This document shows positions 55,956 through 64,000 of a stretch of 64,000 bases of DNA, piece after piece. The notes beneath the pieces are model-generated. The model ran no database searches and was not told the origin of the DNA. It saw only the letters and a program-made list of their open reading frames with translations. The position numbers were made by a program, and so were the translations under genes. The DNA comes from Proteles cristata cristata (taxonomy: Eukaryota; Chordata; Mammalia; Carnivora; Hyaenidae), in assembly GCA_017311185.1 (NCBI GenBank), contig JAESUZ010003490.1:434001-498000 (forward strand), read 5' to 3'. Position 1 is the first letter of the stretch. Each line of letters opens with the position of its first letter.

Positions 55956-56450
55956 TGAAGATGTAGCTGAGGCACAGGGATGCAAAAGCACCTAGCTCTG
56001 GGGGGCCCCAAACAGACCAGATACAGCTACTTGCCACTGACAAAATCCAAGTGAATGGATTTGGTAATGAATGGTGGTAAAACAAGAAAGGAATTTATTT
56101 AGTGAGGCCAATACCAAGAAGACAGTCAGCTAGCAATCTCAAAGACTGTCTCCAAAGTGCTGAGAATACTTCCAGGTTTATATAAGGAAAATGTGGGAAA
56201 AGGTCAGTGGGTACACGCAGGTGGGCAATAAGGATCAGATCATCATTGTCTTGGGGTCATGCCACATCTTACTGGCTCAGGGAAGTCCATGTTGTTTGAA
56301 GGGGTAGTTTCAGTTCCCATCACGGGATGCTTTGGTCACAGGGTATTTTGCCTGAGTTAAGAGATAAGCGGGAAAGAATAACTTAGTTAGAAGGTTTGAG
56401 GTCAAAATGGAGGTAGTTGAAGTCCTCTTTCACGGGTGCATGGTCCGGTT
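55956..56450 (-). mobile_element. Possible LTR remnant
   Basis: aaggaatttatttagtgagg, cagtctcaaagactgtctcc-like text and ttccaggtttatataaggaa resemble an antisense retroviral LTR around its R region. This is a guess from layout; no internal region or second LTR is visible. Confidence 0.3.
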
Positions 56451-56454
56451 AGTT

Positions 56455-56590
56455 TAGTCTTTCTCTTTGAGCTTGCATTTCCTTATCTGCAGAATGAGCT
56501 TTCGTCAGTTTCCTCCTTTGGCTATTGTGAAGATTGAATGAGATAATATGTGCAAAAGTTGCTTTTCTAGTAACTGGTGCATGAATTGTT
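56455..56590 (+). mobile_element. MIR fragment
   Basis: catttccttatctgcagaat, gaagattgaatgagataata and taactggtgcatgaa in MIR order. Confidence 0.65.
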
Positions 56591-56659
56591 CTCAAGCTAT
56601 ATTAATTGAAAATGTATGCTTATCTGTTCAGATATCTGAGTCTTTAAAGCTTCCATATC

Positions 56660-56935
56660 CTCCAGATTTTTCCAGTCTTAGCCTTCACTGCCTAACCCTT
56701 CATGATTGTTGTTTATACCCCTTCATGTGGACACACTGACCTTTGCATGGGATGCCTGGAAAATAATTTGTCTCAACATTCTAAATCTGCCTGTCAATGA
56801 AAATAAATTTAGTGCATTTCTCAAGCCTTCAAGGTTCATTTCTACTGGAAAAATCCAAGTGCAAATGAGACATCTGGTTCTCATGCACAGACGGTCCATG
56901 CATTACTTGCATCTTTGTCAAATAAAGTTAATGTG
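56660..56935 (+). mobile_element. L2 fragment
   Basis: gcatgggatgcctggaaaat, ttcaaggttcatttctactg match an L2 segment; limits approximate. Confidence 0.45.
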
Positions 56936-57330
56936 AAGACTCATGTAGACACAGTCCACTTGTCCTCTGTTTTCTGTGATAGGAATTAGAAGGATATGAT
57001 GAAAAAAAAAAAAGACAAGAGTATGATGAAACTCTTTTTGGAAGTCATTTGATTTGTGTTTTGTTGTAAACTGAATCATTTGTTCTTAGCAGATGTTTTT
57101 TTTTTGTTTTGTTTTAAATTTTCCCATGTGTATGGCACTGTTTTCAATTCTATAGGAAGTTCAAGAAAACTATGATGTAAACTTTGCTCCAAAAGGTAAC
57201 ATATACTCTCTCACAAACCCTATCGTTTTTATATACAGAGTCTGAAACTGTGGTTTGCAAATCCTAGAGCTGGGTTTTCTAATTGGAATCATGATTCCCA
57301 AACTCTGGGTCTGATTATTAATTTAAAATC
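56936..57330. other. Unique sequence, nothing recognised
   Basis: No gene or repeat recognised. Confidence 0.45.
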
Positions 57331-57495
57331 AACTAAACATCAATAAATATTAAATAAATGCTACCATTAGCTGTGGATTATCAATGATAAACAAAGTTCA
57401 ATCCTTGCCCTTTAGAAGATTTTAGTTTACTAGGGGGAGACACACGAGTAACTGGATAATTATATTATGGTATGATCAGTGCAAATGTCAGAGCT
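57331..57495 (+). repeat. Ancient mammal-wide repeat fragment
   Basis: caataaatattaaataaatg, agttcaatccttgcccttta and agattttagtttactagggg. Same unnamed family as at 3.6 and 38.8 kb. Confidence 0.45.
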
Positions 57496-57512
57496 ATAAG
57501 AAGAAATTGAAA

Positions 57513-57573
<61 letters not shown>
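57513..57573. repeat. (CA)n microsatellite
   Basis: About 30 CA units with one TA interruption. A minus-strand open frame reads Val-Cys repeats through it; this is an artefact. Confidence 0.97.
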
Positions 57574-58141
57574 GACAAACTGCAGTGTGTTTTATTCCAG
57601 GCTCAAATGCCAGCTTCCTTCTCTGAACTACCCCAATATTTTGTTTGAGCCACTGTGATGGTCTTCTTCCATTTTTGCATCTTCCACAAATATTTGTAGA
57701 ATGAGTGAACAATTTCCTTAGCTTTTCCAAACACAGGAAGCTGGTATTTATAGCTGAATAGTTACTGTTCAATATCTGATCCTGTATGCTGTTAGATAAG
57801 CTGGTAGCTAAGTGATAAAGTTCCGTGGGACCCCACCCTTGAGAACATATATCTTTGCATGCCCCTGAAAGGGATAGGAGCTTAAATATGTCTGGTTTGG
57901 CCACACATTGTCCTGGAGATGAAGAAATGGTCATAGGAAAACCAACTTAACGGATTTTTACAAATATTCATCCAAACGTACCCTGCTGTTCTCTTCTAGC
58001 CCATGGTCCCTTTTTATTTCTCAGTTCACTTCTTCAACTCATATGTTTAATCTGGCTTTTATTTTTCCTTCTGAACTTTTTCAGATTTGGAGACCTACCC
58101 TATTACCCTCACGTAATCTTCTCTTCCACCTTTACTTTTCA
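57574..58141. other. Unique sequence, nothing recognised
   Basis: The minus-strand frame at 57494-57934 (146 codons) includes the CA repeat and has no recognised domain. Confidence 0.45.
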
Positions 58142-58157
58142 TTCTTTCTGCCCTCTT

Positions 58158-58358
58158 TTTTTTTTTTTATGTTTATTTATTTTGAGAGAGATACAGCATG
58201 AGTAGGGGAGGACCAGAGAGAGAGGGAGAAAGAGAATCCCAAACAGGCTCCATGCTGTCAATGTAGAGCCTGATGTGGGGCTCAAATCCACAAACTGTGA
58301 GATTGTAACCTGAGCTAAAGTTGGACACTAAACCAACTCAGCTACCCAAGTGCCCCCT
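58158..58358 (-). mobile_element. Felid-type SINE with 16-bp target-site duplication
   Basis: Perfect direct repeats ttctttctgccctctt at 58142-58157 and 58359-58374. T-run, GA-rich domain and diverged head cagctacccaagtgcccc. Confidence 0.95.
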
Positions 58359-58499
58359 TTCTTTCTGCCCTCTTAATCTCACTTTTAACTACAGCTTTAA
58401 GTAAAGAACCCCTACACAGTGGCTTCCTCCCTGAGATACACTCATAGGCTTGTTGGACCTTCTGTCTCCCTCCAAAATTAGGACAAATAAAGGAAAATG

Positions 58500-58690
58500 G
58501 GATTGAGGTGTTTGAGTCCCACATATGCCACTTAGTAACTGTGTGATCTTAGATAAGAGTCTTTGCCCTTCTGTGTCTACATCCCTATCTGGAAAAATAG
58601 AGGTAATAATTTGGTGGTTTTGAAAATGAAAATTGAATATATTTATAAGTGTCTAGGACAAGGATGATATTCAACAAATGGCAGTTTTTT
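58500..58690 (+). mobile_element. MIR
   Basis: cacttagtaactgtgtgatc, gaaaaatagaggtaataatt and ttataagtgtctaggacaag in MIR order. Confidence 0.8.
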
Positions 58691-59485
58691 TCCTTTGTCA
58701 CCTCTCCTAGCTATGGCATGTGTTTCCTCCTAGACCCTGATGTCAATGAGACATTTCTTCCAAGGAAGAAGGATTAGGCAGGTCCATTTCTAGGGAAATT
58801 CTAGACTCACTTACCTTTGGTGCTTCCTCCTGCTCTTCAAAATTGTTTTCTGTTTCCTCTCTCAGTTCATCTCAGGAACATGGGTGTATTCCTCAATCCA
58901 ACATGTGCCAATTATTTTGCACCTAACTCATTGATAGTTTAATATGACACAAATCTGTGTATTGGTAATACCAAAAGAGTCTAGCTAATCAGCAAAAATG
59001 GACTTGTGATGTGTTACATTATTTCCAGTGGTATAAAAGAGGGATGTCCTGGCTATCTTATTTTTAGTTTGTGCCTTAAGGATTTTATATTGCTTTTGTG
59101 TATACATAATTCTATGTACATGAACTAAGCTGTGAGAATTTTTTTTGCCTTAGTAACCTGGATCTAAGTGGCTTCTTATTCCCTGAGCCTCACTCTGCTG
59201 CCTTCTTGAATAGGGAATGGTAATCCCCTGCCCTTGTTCACTCAGCAACAGTGTGGGAGCACCAAGAAAGAAATGTGATGTAAAAGATTTCTCAGAAATA
59301 CCAAGAATGCATTCTAAGACATGGAATCAAAAGAATATGCCAAAAGGAACCCAAGTTTTCAAATGTTTGATTTTTACCTCTCCTCTCCCAGAATGGGGGA
59401 CTAAATAAATATCTTTTGCCTTTGATCCTTAACCATCCTTAGGGATTGTGAAGGCAAACAGGTTACTTGTCACCCCCAAATATTA
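58691..59485. other. Unique sequence, nothing recognised
   Basis: No gene or repeat recognised. Confidence 0.45.
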
Positions 59486-59516
59486 GGGTTCTCCAGAGAA
59501 ACAGAACCCATAGAAC

Positions 59517-59519
<3 letters not shown>

Positions 59520-59565
<46 letters not shown>
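59520..59565. repeat. (GT)n microsatellite
   Basis: About 22 pure GT units, immediately after tattagggttctccagagaa, a phrase seen in a common mammalian repeat that often carries GT arrays. Confidence 0.97.
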
Positions 59566-59566
<1 letters not shown>

Positions 59567-60565
59567 GGAGTACTGGAAGATCAAGTTCTTGGCAAAATGT
59601 TCAAATATATTTTGGGCGGTATAAGCTTGAGATTCTACCAAAAAGGCAGTTAATGTAGGAGTTCAGAATACTAGGGAAGGATGATGACAACTAGTTTATG
59701 TTGAATGGTAAACCAGGAAGTTGTATGTATATAAAAGCTACACATGTTCTTTGGGGATGTTTTATGTCCAAAGTGGGTGTTTGATTTCACCTGATTTCAA
59801 AAGGTTTTTGTCTAAAATGATCGCAGTCATGCTGTCTGGCATGGAGTTTGGAATTAGGATTTTCCATCTCTCTGTATGCTGGAGAAACTCCATGATTACT
59901 TTCTTAGTATTCTTATGGGTATTCCTTCAACTCCCTTCTTATTAGGGTAGGGAGGGCCTTTTCTTTTTCCCACCAAGCACAAAGAAATGTGAGTCTTATT
60001 CCAAAATAAAATGATTATTAAGATAAGTGATTCTGCCCTTAACTGATCTAATGAGCTGTCATGAAATTTCACAGCTCAGAAATAATGTATTTATTGTTCA
60101 TCAGGAAGCCCTCATTTCATATTCTTCCATTTACCACACCTTATCCGAACATTCTCTCAACCTCCAACTCAAGTGATCCCCGGTTCCCCTTAAAGGCATC
60201 AGTTCTCCATATGGAGGCTGTTTCCCTTTGTACCTTCAGGTGAGGAAGGAGCATCAGAGTTTTTAGCCTAGAGTTCTTAGTCTAAATCCATGCTTCTTTA
60301 TGCCATCCAGCTTCACCATTATTTGTCTTTCATTTATGTTTCCAAATACTAACTTCCTGACCATCTTCTGTCCGGTTTGGATATCTGCCTCCATCTCTTT
60401 CTCTCTGCCTCTTGTTCCACCATCCTCAAGGATGATCCCAATATCCCAAGCTTTTATTTAAATGTTTCCCTAAGGCACTCAGTGTCAGGCATTAATTACA
60501 TAAAGCAGCTGGGGGAAAAATCATAACGTATATACAAAGTGAAACATTATTTGAAGATTTTGGAT
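59566..60565. other. Unique sequence, nothing recognised
   Basis: About 1 kb; no gene or confident repeat. Confidence 0.45.
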
Positions 60566-60582
60566 AGAAGTTGTGCACATTA

Positions 60583-60774
60583 GGGGCGCCTGGGTGGCTC
60601 AGTCGGTTGAGCCTCCAACTTTGGCTTGGGTCATGATCTCACGGTTTGTGGGTTCGAGCCCTGGAGCCTGCTTCAGATTGTGTGTCTCCCTCTCTCTCTG
60701 ACCCTCCCCTGCTCACGCTGCCTCTCTCTCTCTGTCTCAGAAATAAAAAAAAAAAAAGAAAGAAAAAAAGAAAA
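60583..60774 (+). mobile_element. Felid-type SINE with internal deletion and 17-bp target-site duplication
   Basis: Perfect direct repeats agaagttgtgcacatta at 60566-60582 and 60775-60791. Head ggggcgcctgggtggctcag. The body jumps from gggttcgagccc to tggagcctgcttcag, lacking about 33 bp present in other copies. Confidence 0.96.
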
Positions 60775-60807
60775 AGAAGTTGTGCACATTAAAATAAGCA
60801 CAGGTAG

Positions 60808-60998
60808 GGGAGTGAGTGGCTCAGTCAGTTGGGCATCCAACTTCGGCTCATATCACAATCTCACTGCTAGTGGGTTCAAGCTCCACATTGGGGTCTGTGC
60901 TGACAGCTGACAGCCTAGAACCTGGAGCCTGCTTCCGATTCTGTCCCCGTCTCTCTGCCCCTCCCCTGTGCTCTCTCAAAATATAAATAAACATTAAA
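60808..60998 (+). mobile_element. Felid-type SINE inserted beside the preceding copy
   Basis: Perfect direct repeats aaaataagcacaggtag at 60791-60807 and 60999-61015. The left repeat starts on the last base of the previous SINE's right duplication. Head gggagtgagtggctcagtca; tail aatataaataaacattaaa. Confidence 0.96.
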
Positions 60999-61015
60999 AA
61001 AATAAGCACAGGTAG

Positions 61016-61360
61016 AGTATGAAGTACAATGTAACTATATGGAGATTTAAAGACAAAACAGAGACAGGTTGTTTCTGACTATACCTCCAGACACTCAAGA
61101 CCTCACATTTATTATGCTTTGTTTTTAGGGATTCTTGGCGGAGAAGTGTGACAAGTGCTAGCCCAGATTCTAAGTTCCGTGAATGCCTCAATTCCGCCAC
61201 CAATTCCCACGGCCACATCCTAAGAATCTTATTTTTCATCCAAAACTTGTTCATTTCTGAATTTTTTATTTCCAAATGTCATAGTCTCTTGTGTGAACTT
61301 TGCCATTTTACTTGCAGGAAAATGGTGTTTCGTTACATTCACCTTTCATTTGATTCCAAT
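61016..61360. other. Unique sequence, nothing recognised
   Basis: No gene or repeat recognised. Confidence 0.45.
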
Positions 61361-61371
61361 GAAATCGATTT

Positions 61372-61595
61372 AAAAAAATTTTTTTTAATGTTTTATTTAT
61401 TTCTAGGAGAGAGAGAGAGACAGAGTGAGCAGGGGAGGATCAGAGAGAGAGGGAGTCACAGACTCTGAAACAGGCTCCAGGCTCTGAGCTGGCAGTCAGC
61501 ACAGAGCCCGACGCGGGGCTGGAACCCACGAACCGTGAGATCATGACCTAATCGAAAGTCGGACGCTTAACCGACTAAGCCACCCAGGCGCCCCT
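61372..61595 (-). mobile_element. Young-subfamily felid SINE
   Basis: Head gactaagccacccaggcgcc, ggcagtcagcacagagcccg and tail atttctaggagagagaga. An 11-bp duplication gaaatYgattt lies at 61361-61371 and 61596-61606. Confidence 0.94.
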
Positions 61596-61669
61596 GAAAT
61601 TGATTTTTTAATGTATTTTTGTCATTTTGATTTTTTCTTGTACATTTTCCTACTTAGGTGTCTATTTAA

Positions 61670-61880
61670 TTTTTTTTAAATTTTATGTCGTAAGTTTATT
61701 TTGAGAGACAGAAAATGAGGGGGTGAGAGGCAGAGAGAAAGGGAAACACAGAATCCAAAGCAGGATCCAGGCTCTGAGCTGTCAGCACAGAGCCGGATGT
61801 GGGGCTCAAACCCACTGACAGTGCGATCATGACCTGAGCCGAAGTCGGATGCTTAACCCACTGAGCCATCGAGGCGCCCC
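61670..61880 (-). mobile_element. Felid-type SINE, left member of a nested pair
   Basis: GA-rich domain, gagctgtcagcacagagccg, and head gagccatcgaggcgcccc. The duplication ttaggtRtctattt flanks this copy and the next together (61654-61667 and 62094-62107). Confidence 0.93.
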
Positions 61881-61882
61881 CT

Positions 61883-62092
61883 TTTTAATTGTTTTAATGT
61901 TTATTTTTAAGAGAGATAGAGAAAGAGTGTGAGTGGGGGAGGGGCGGAGAGAAAAGGAGACAGAATTGAAAGCAGGCTCCAGGCTTCCCGCTGTCAGCAC
62001 AGAGCTCCAAATGGGGCTCGAATCTATGAACCATGAGATCAGGACCTGAGCCCAAGTTGAACACTCAACCGACTGAGCCACCCAGGTGCCTG
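61883..62092 (-). mobile_element. Felid-type SINE, right member of a nested pair
   Basis: Tail ttttaatgtttatttttaag, GA-rich domain, cgctgtcagcacagagctcc, and head gagccacccaggtgcc. It shares one pair of duplications with the copy at 61670. Confidence 0.93.
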
Positions 62093-62232
62093 GTTAGGTA
62101 TCTATTTCTTATAGTTGATTAGTTTATCAGCAAAAATGTTTTAATTTTTTAATAACTTTTTGATAAATAATTTTATTTTAAAAAATTACCAAGTTTTTAA
62201 TTCAGTTTACTAAACTCTAAAAAGTATTCTAA

Positions 62233-62452
62233 GGGGCGCCTGAGTGGCTCAGTCGGTTAAGCATCCAGCTTCAGCTCAGGTCATGATCTCACAGTTGGTG
62301 AGTTTGAGTCCTGCATCTGTGTCTGCACTAACAGCTCAGAGCCTGGAGCCTGCTTCAGATTCTGTGTCTCCCTCCCTCCCTCTCTCTCTCTCTCTCTCTG
62401 CCCCTCCCCTACTTGCTCTGTCTCTCTAAATAAGTAAATAAATAAATAAACC
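62233..62452 (+). mobile_element. Felid-type SINE
   Basis: Head ggggcgcctgagtggctcag, taacagctcagagcctggag, a TC array, and an (AAAT)n-type tail at 62428-62450. Confidence 0.95.
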
Positions 62453-62653
62453 ATCAGTTTAGGGCGTCTCATCTGGTAATTGGCCTGTGTCCAGTTCTTC
62501 TGTAGTGGACCTTTTTCCTGCCTGTGGTTGTTATAAATATTATCTAGAGGCTTATAAAGAATTTCTAAAGTCATTTTTTTATTAAGTTTTGTGTTCAAAA
62601 TCTCATATTTCCTGAGAGAAGTTTTCTTTATAAGGATACATTCTTTTTTTTTC

Positions 62654-62869
62654 AAGATTTTATTTTATTTAAAGTTTATTTATTATTTATTGAGAAAGAG
62701 AGAGAGAGAGATTGAGAAAGAGAGAGAGAGAGAGAGAGAGAATCCCAAGCAGGCTCTGCACTGTCAGCACAGAGCCCAATTCACGGCTCAAACTTACGAA
62801 CCATGTGATCATGACCTGAGCTGAAACCAAGAGTCAGACACTTAACCAACTGAGCCACTCAGGCACTCC
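62654..62869 (-). mobile_element. Felid-type SINE with two GA arrays
   Basis: Tail ttatttaaagtttatttatt, two GA arrays, gcactgtcagcacagagccc, and head gagccactcaggcactcc. Confidence 0.92.
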
Positions 62870-62871
62870 TT

Positions 62872-62977
62872 TTAAGATTTTATTTTTAAGTAATCTCTAT
62901 ACCCAATGTGGGGCTCAAACTTACGACCCTGAGATCGAGAATCACATGTTCTACTAACTGAGCCAGCCAGATGTTCT
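62872..62977 (-). mobile_element. Older short-form carnivore SINE
   Basis: aagattttatttttaagtaa, caatgtggggctcaaactta, gaccctgagatcgagaatca and head tgagccagccagatgttct. This lacks a CT-rich domain and is an older CAN-SINE type. Confidence 0.85.
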
Positions 62978-64000
62978 TTTTTTTTTTTTAATGACTAATC
63001 AAGTGAAATATCTAGTTAATGATGTATATAGTATCACCCTAGACTCTGGAGCAACAGGAACTTTTGAAAAGACCCAAATAAGTAAATCCCAAATAAACCT
63101 TTAGACCCAAAATGGGCAGGCAGCAATACTCCCAATTTTGCCAGATGTTAAGGCAGCACATAATATTAGAATTTAATTTTAGGCCCAGTATTAAGACGTT
63201 AACATTAGGACCTTAATATTGGGAACTTGCACACAGCCTTCCCATCTGTGTTCTCACTGTGGGAGGAATGCCTCCCTCCCCTATATTTTATAGTTTGTCA
63301 GAGGCCTACCAAAGCAGTTTTTAGTATAAACAGACCTTTTAGTTTTGTTTTGTTTTACTATTCGTAGAATCCCTCTTCACAGGGAATGCATCCAAATTAT
63401 AGACATGAAGCTGTACTCATAAACCCAGCCCCTTTGGACACTAGGACTTTGTTTCTGGTAAAGCGCATCTGTCTTCTTTCCCAGGGGTCCTCTCAGACCC
63501 TCAAGCACATAGATTCATGGTGGGCGCTGACCGGGAGTCTGCCCAACATTCACGGATGTGTCAGAATCTAGAGGTGGTCAGGATCTCCAGCTGGCATCTC
63601 TGCCCACTAGCACAGGGTATTCTGGAGCCAGAGGGTAAACAGTGGTAAAAATCAGGGAGAACGACAGCTATTTAAGCCTCTAGAGCAATTCCTGTCCATG
63701 CAACCACAGGCATTTCTATTGAATGTTGCCACTCACAGCACTCACACAGGATCTGGAAGCCATTTGGAGATCAAAGGCACCCACAGACTTCAGCAAAGCA
63801 AAGCTAGCGGTAGCTTCTGGCTGTACAAAGGACATTAACATACACATCTGCTTAAGAGGCTTAGAGTCTCCCTGGTGGAGTTTCTGACTAAAAGTTGCTG
63901 AAGGAAATTCATGGCTTCAGTGTTTTCTCCAAGTGCATATGTAAAGGGTTTGGAGCAAGACCAGGAAGTACCCTTAGTAGAATCAATGGAGTGTCCAGAA
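62978..64000. other. Unique sequence to the window end
   Basis: About 1 kb with no gene or confident repeat. Confidence 0.45.

Noticed and set aside
57494..57934. 146-codon minus-strand frame
   Set aside because: About 20 codons are Val-Cys from the CA microsatellite and the rest shows no domain.
60583..62977. Head motifs of SINEs considered as true tRNA-Lys genes
   Set aside because: They carry tRNA-like A and B boxes, but none folds into a full cloverleaf with a clean acceptor stem and CCA-type end. All continue into the SINE CT-rich domain and A-rich tail.

Overview
This is a stretch of carnivore, almost certainly felid, nuclear genome. The main evidence is about 35 tRNA-Lys-derived SINE copies. 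Their heads read ggcgcctgggtggctcag on one strand or the reverse complement on the other, and their bodies carry the feliform-type signature ctgacagctcagagcctg followed by a CT-rich stretch and an AAATAAA-type tail. L1 retrotransposons with a carnivore-type 3' end, older mammal-wide repeats (MIR, L2, MER5-like and other hAT elements, MaLR LTRs) and several microsatellites fill much of the rest. I found no functional protein-coding gene, rRNA or tRNA gene, CRISPR array or bacterial-type operon. The only long reading frames that resemble known proteins are pieces of L1 ORF1 and ORF2. The window is best read as intergenic or deep intronic DNA.

Layout. 0-3.8 kb: SINEs on a diverged L1 fragment, plus a MIR. 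3.8-9.25 kb: an old, nearly full-length antisense L1 with 5' UTR, a decayed ORF1 carrying a (GAA)n expansion, and an ORF2 with two large internal deletions. The flanks of this L1 are the two halves of one ancient repeat. 9.3-17 kb: mixed unique sequence, MIRs, a GT repeat, a TC tract and a second antisense L1M/HAL1-like element with its own GAA-rich tract. 17.03-20.23 kb: the youngest large element, a 5'-truncated antisense L1 with a perfect 15-bp target-site duplication and two long ORF2 frames separated by a 4-bp deletion. 20-28 kb: scattered SINEs, MIRs and hAT remnants, and a 278-bp near-palindrome at 27.06-27.34 kb. 28.2-32 kb: a probable MaLR element cut open by two antisense L1s that were later hit by SINEs. 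32-47 kb: low repeat density with MIR, L2 and MaLR pieces, a G-quadruplex-prone purine tract at 32.3 kb, and a repeat-poor block at 34.5-35.1 kb. 47-51 kb: a SINE cluster, a short L1 tail and a 438-bp young L1 with an 18-bp target-site duplication. 51-64 kb: MIRs, L2, microsatellites and a dense SINE cluster at 60.6-63 kb.

Nothing here forms a pathway. What can be read is insertion history, because many elements keep their target-site duplications and nest in each other. The most unusual structural feature is the palindrome near 27.2 kb. The most instructive are the open frame whose first 27 codons come from host flank rather than L1, the glutamate-codon expansion inside L1 ORF1, and a four-copy SINE subfamily with shared diagnostic changes. 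I see no convincing undescribed biological system. Repeat family names are from recall of consensus sequences, not from a database search, and MIR, L2 and MaLR boundaries are approximate.
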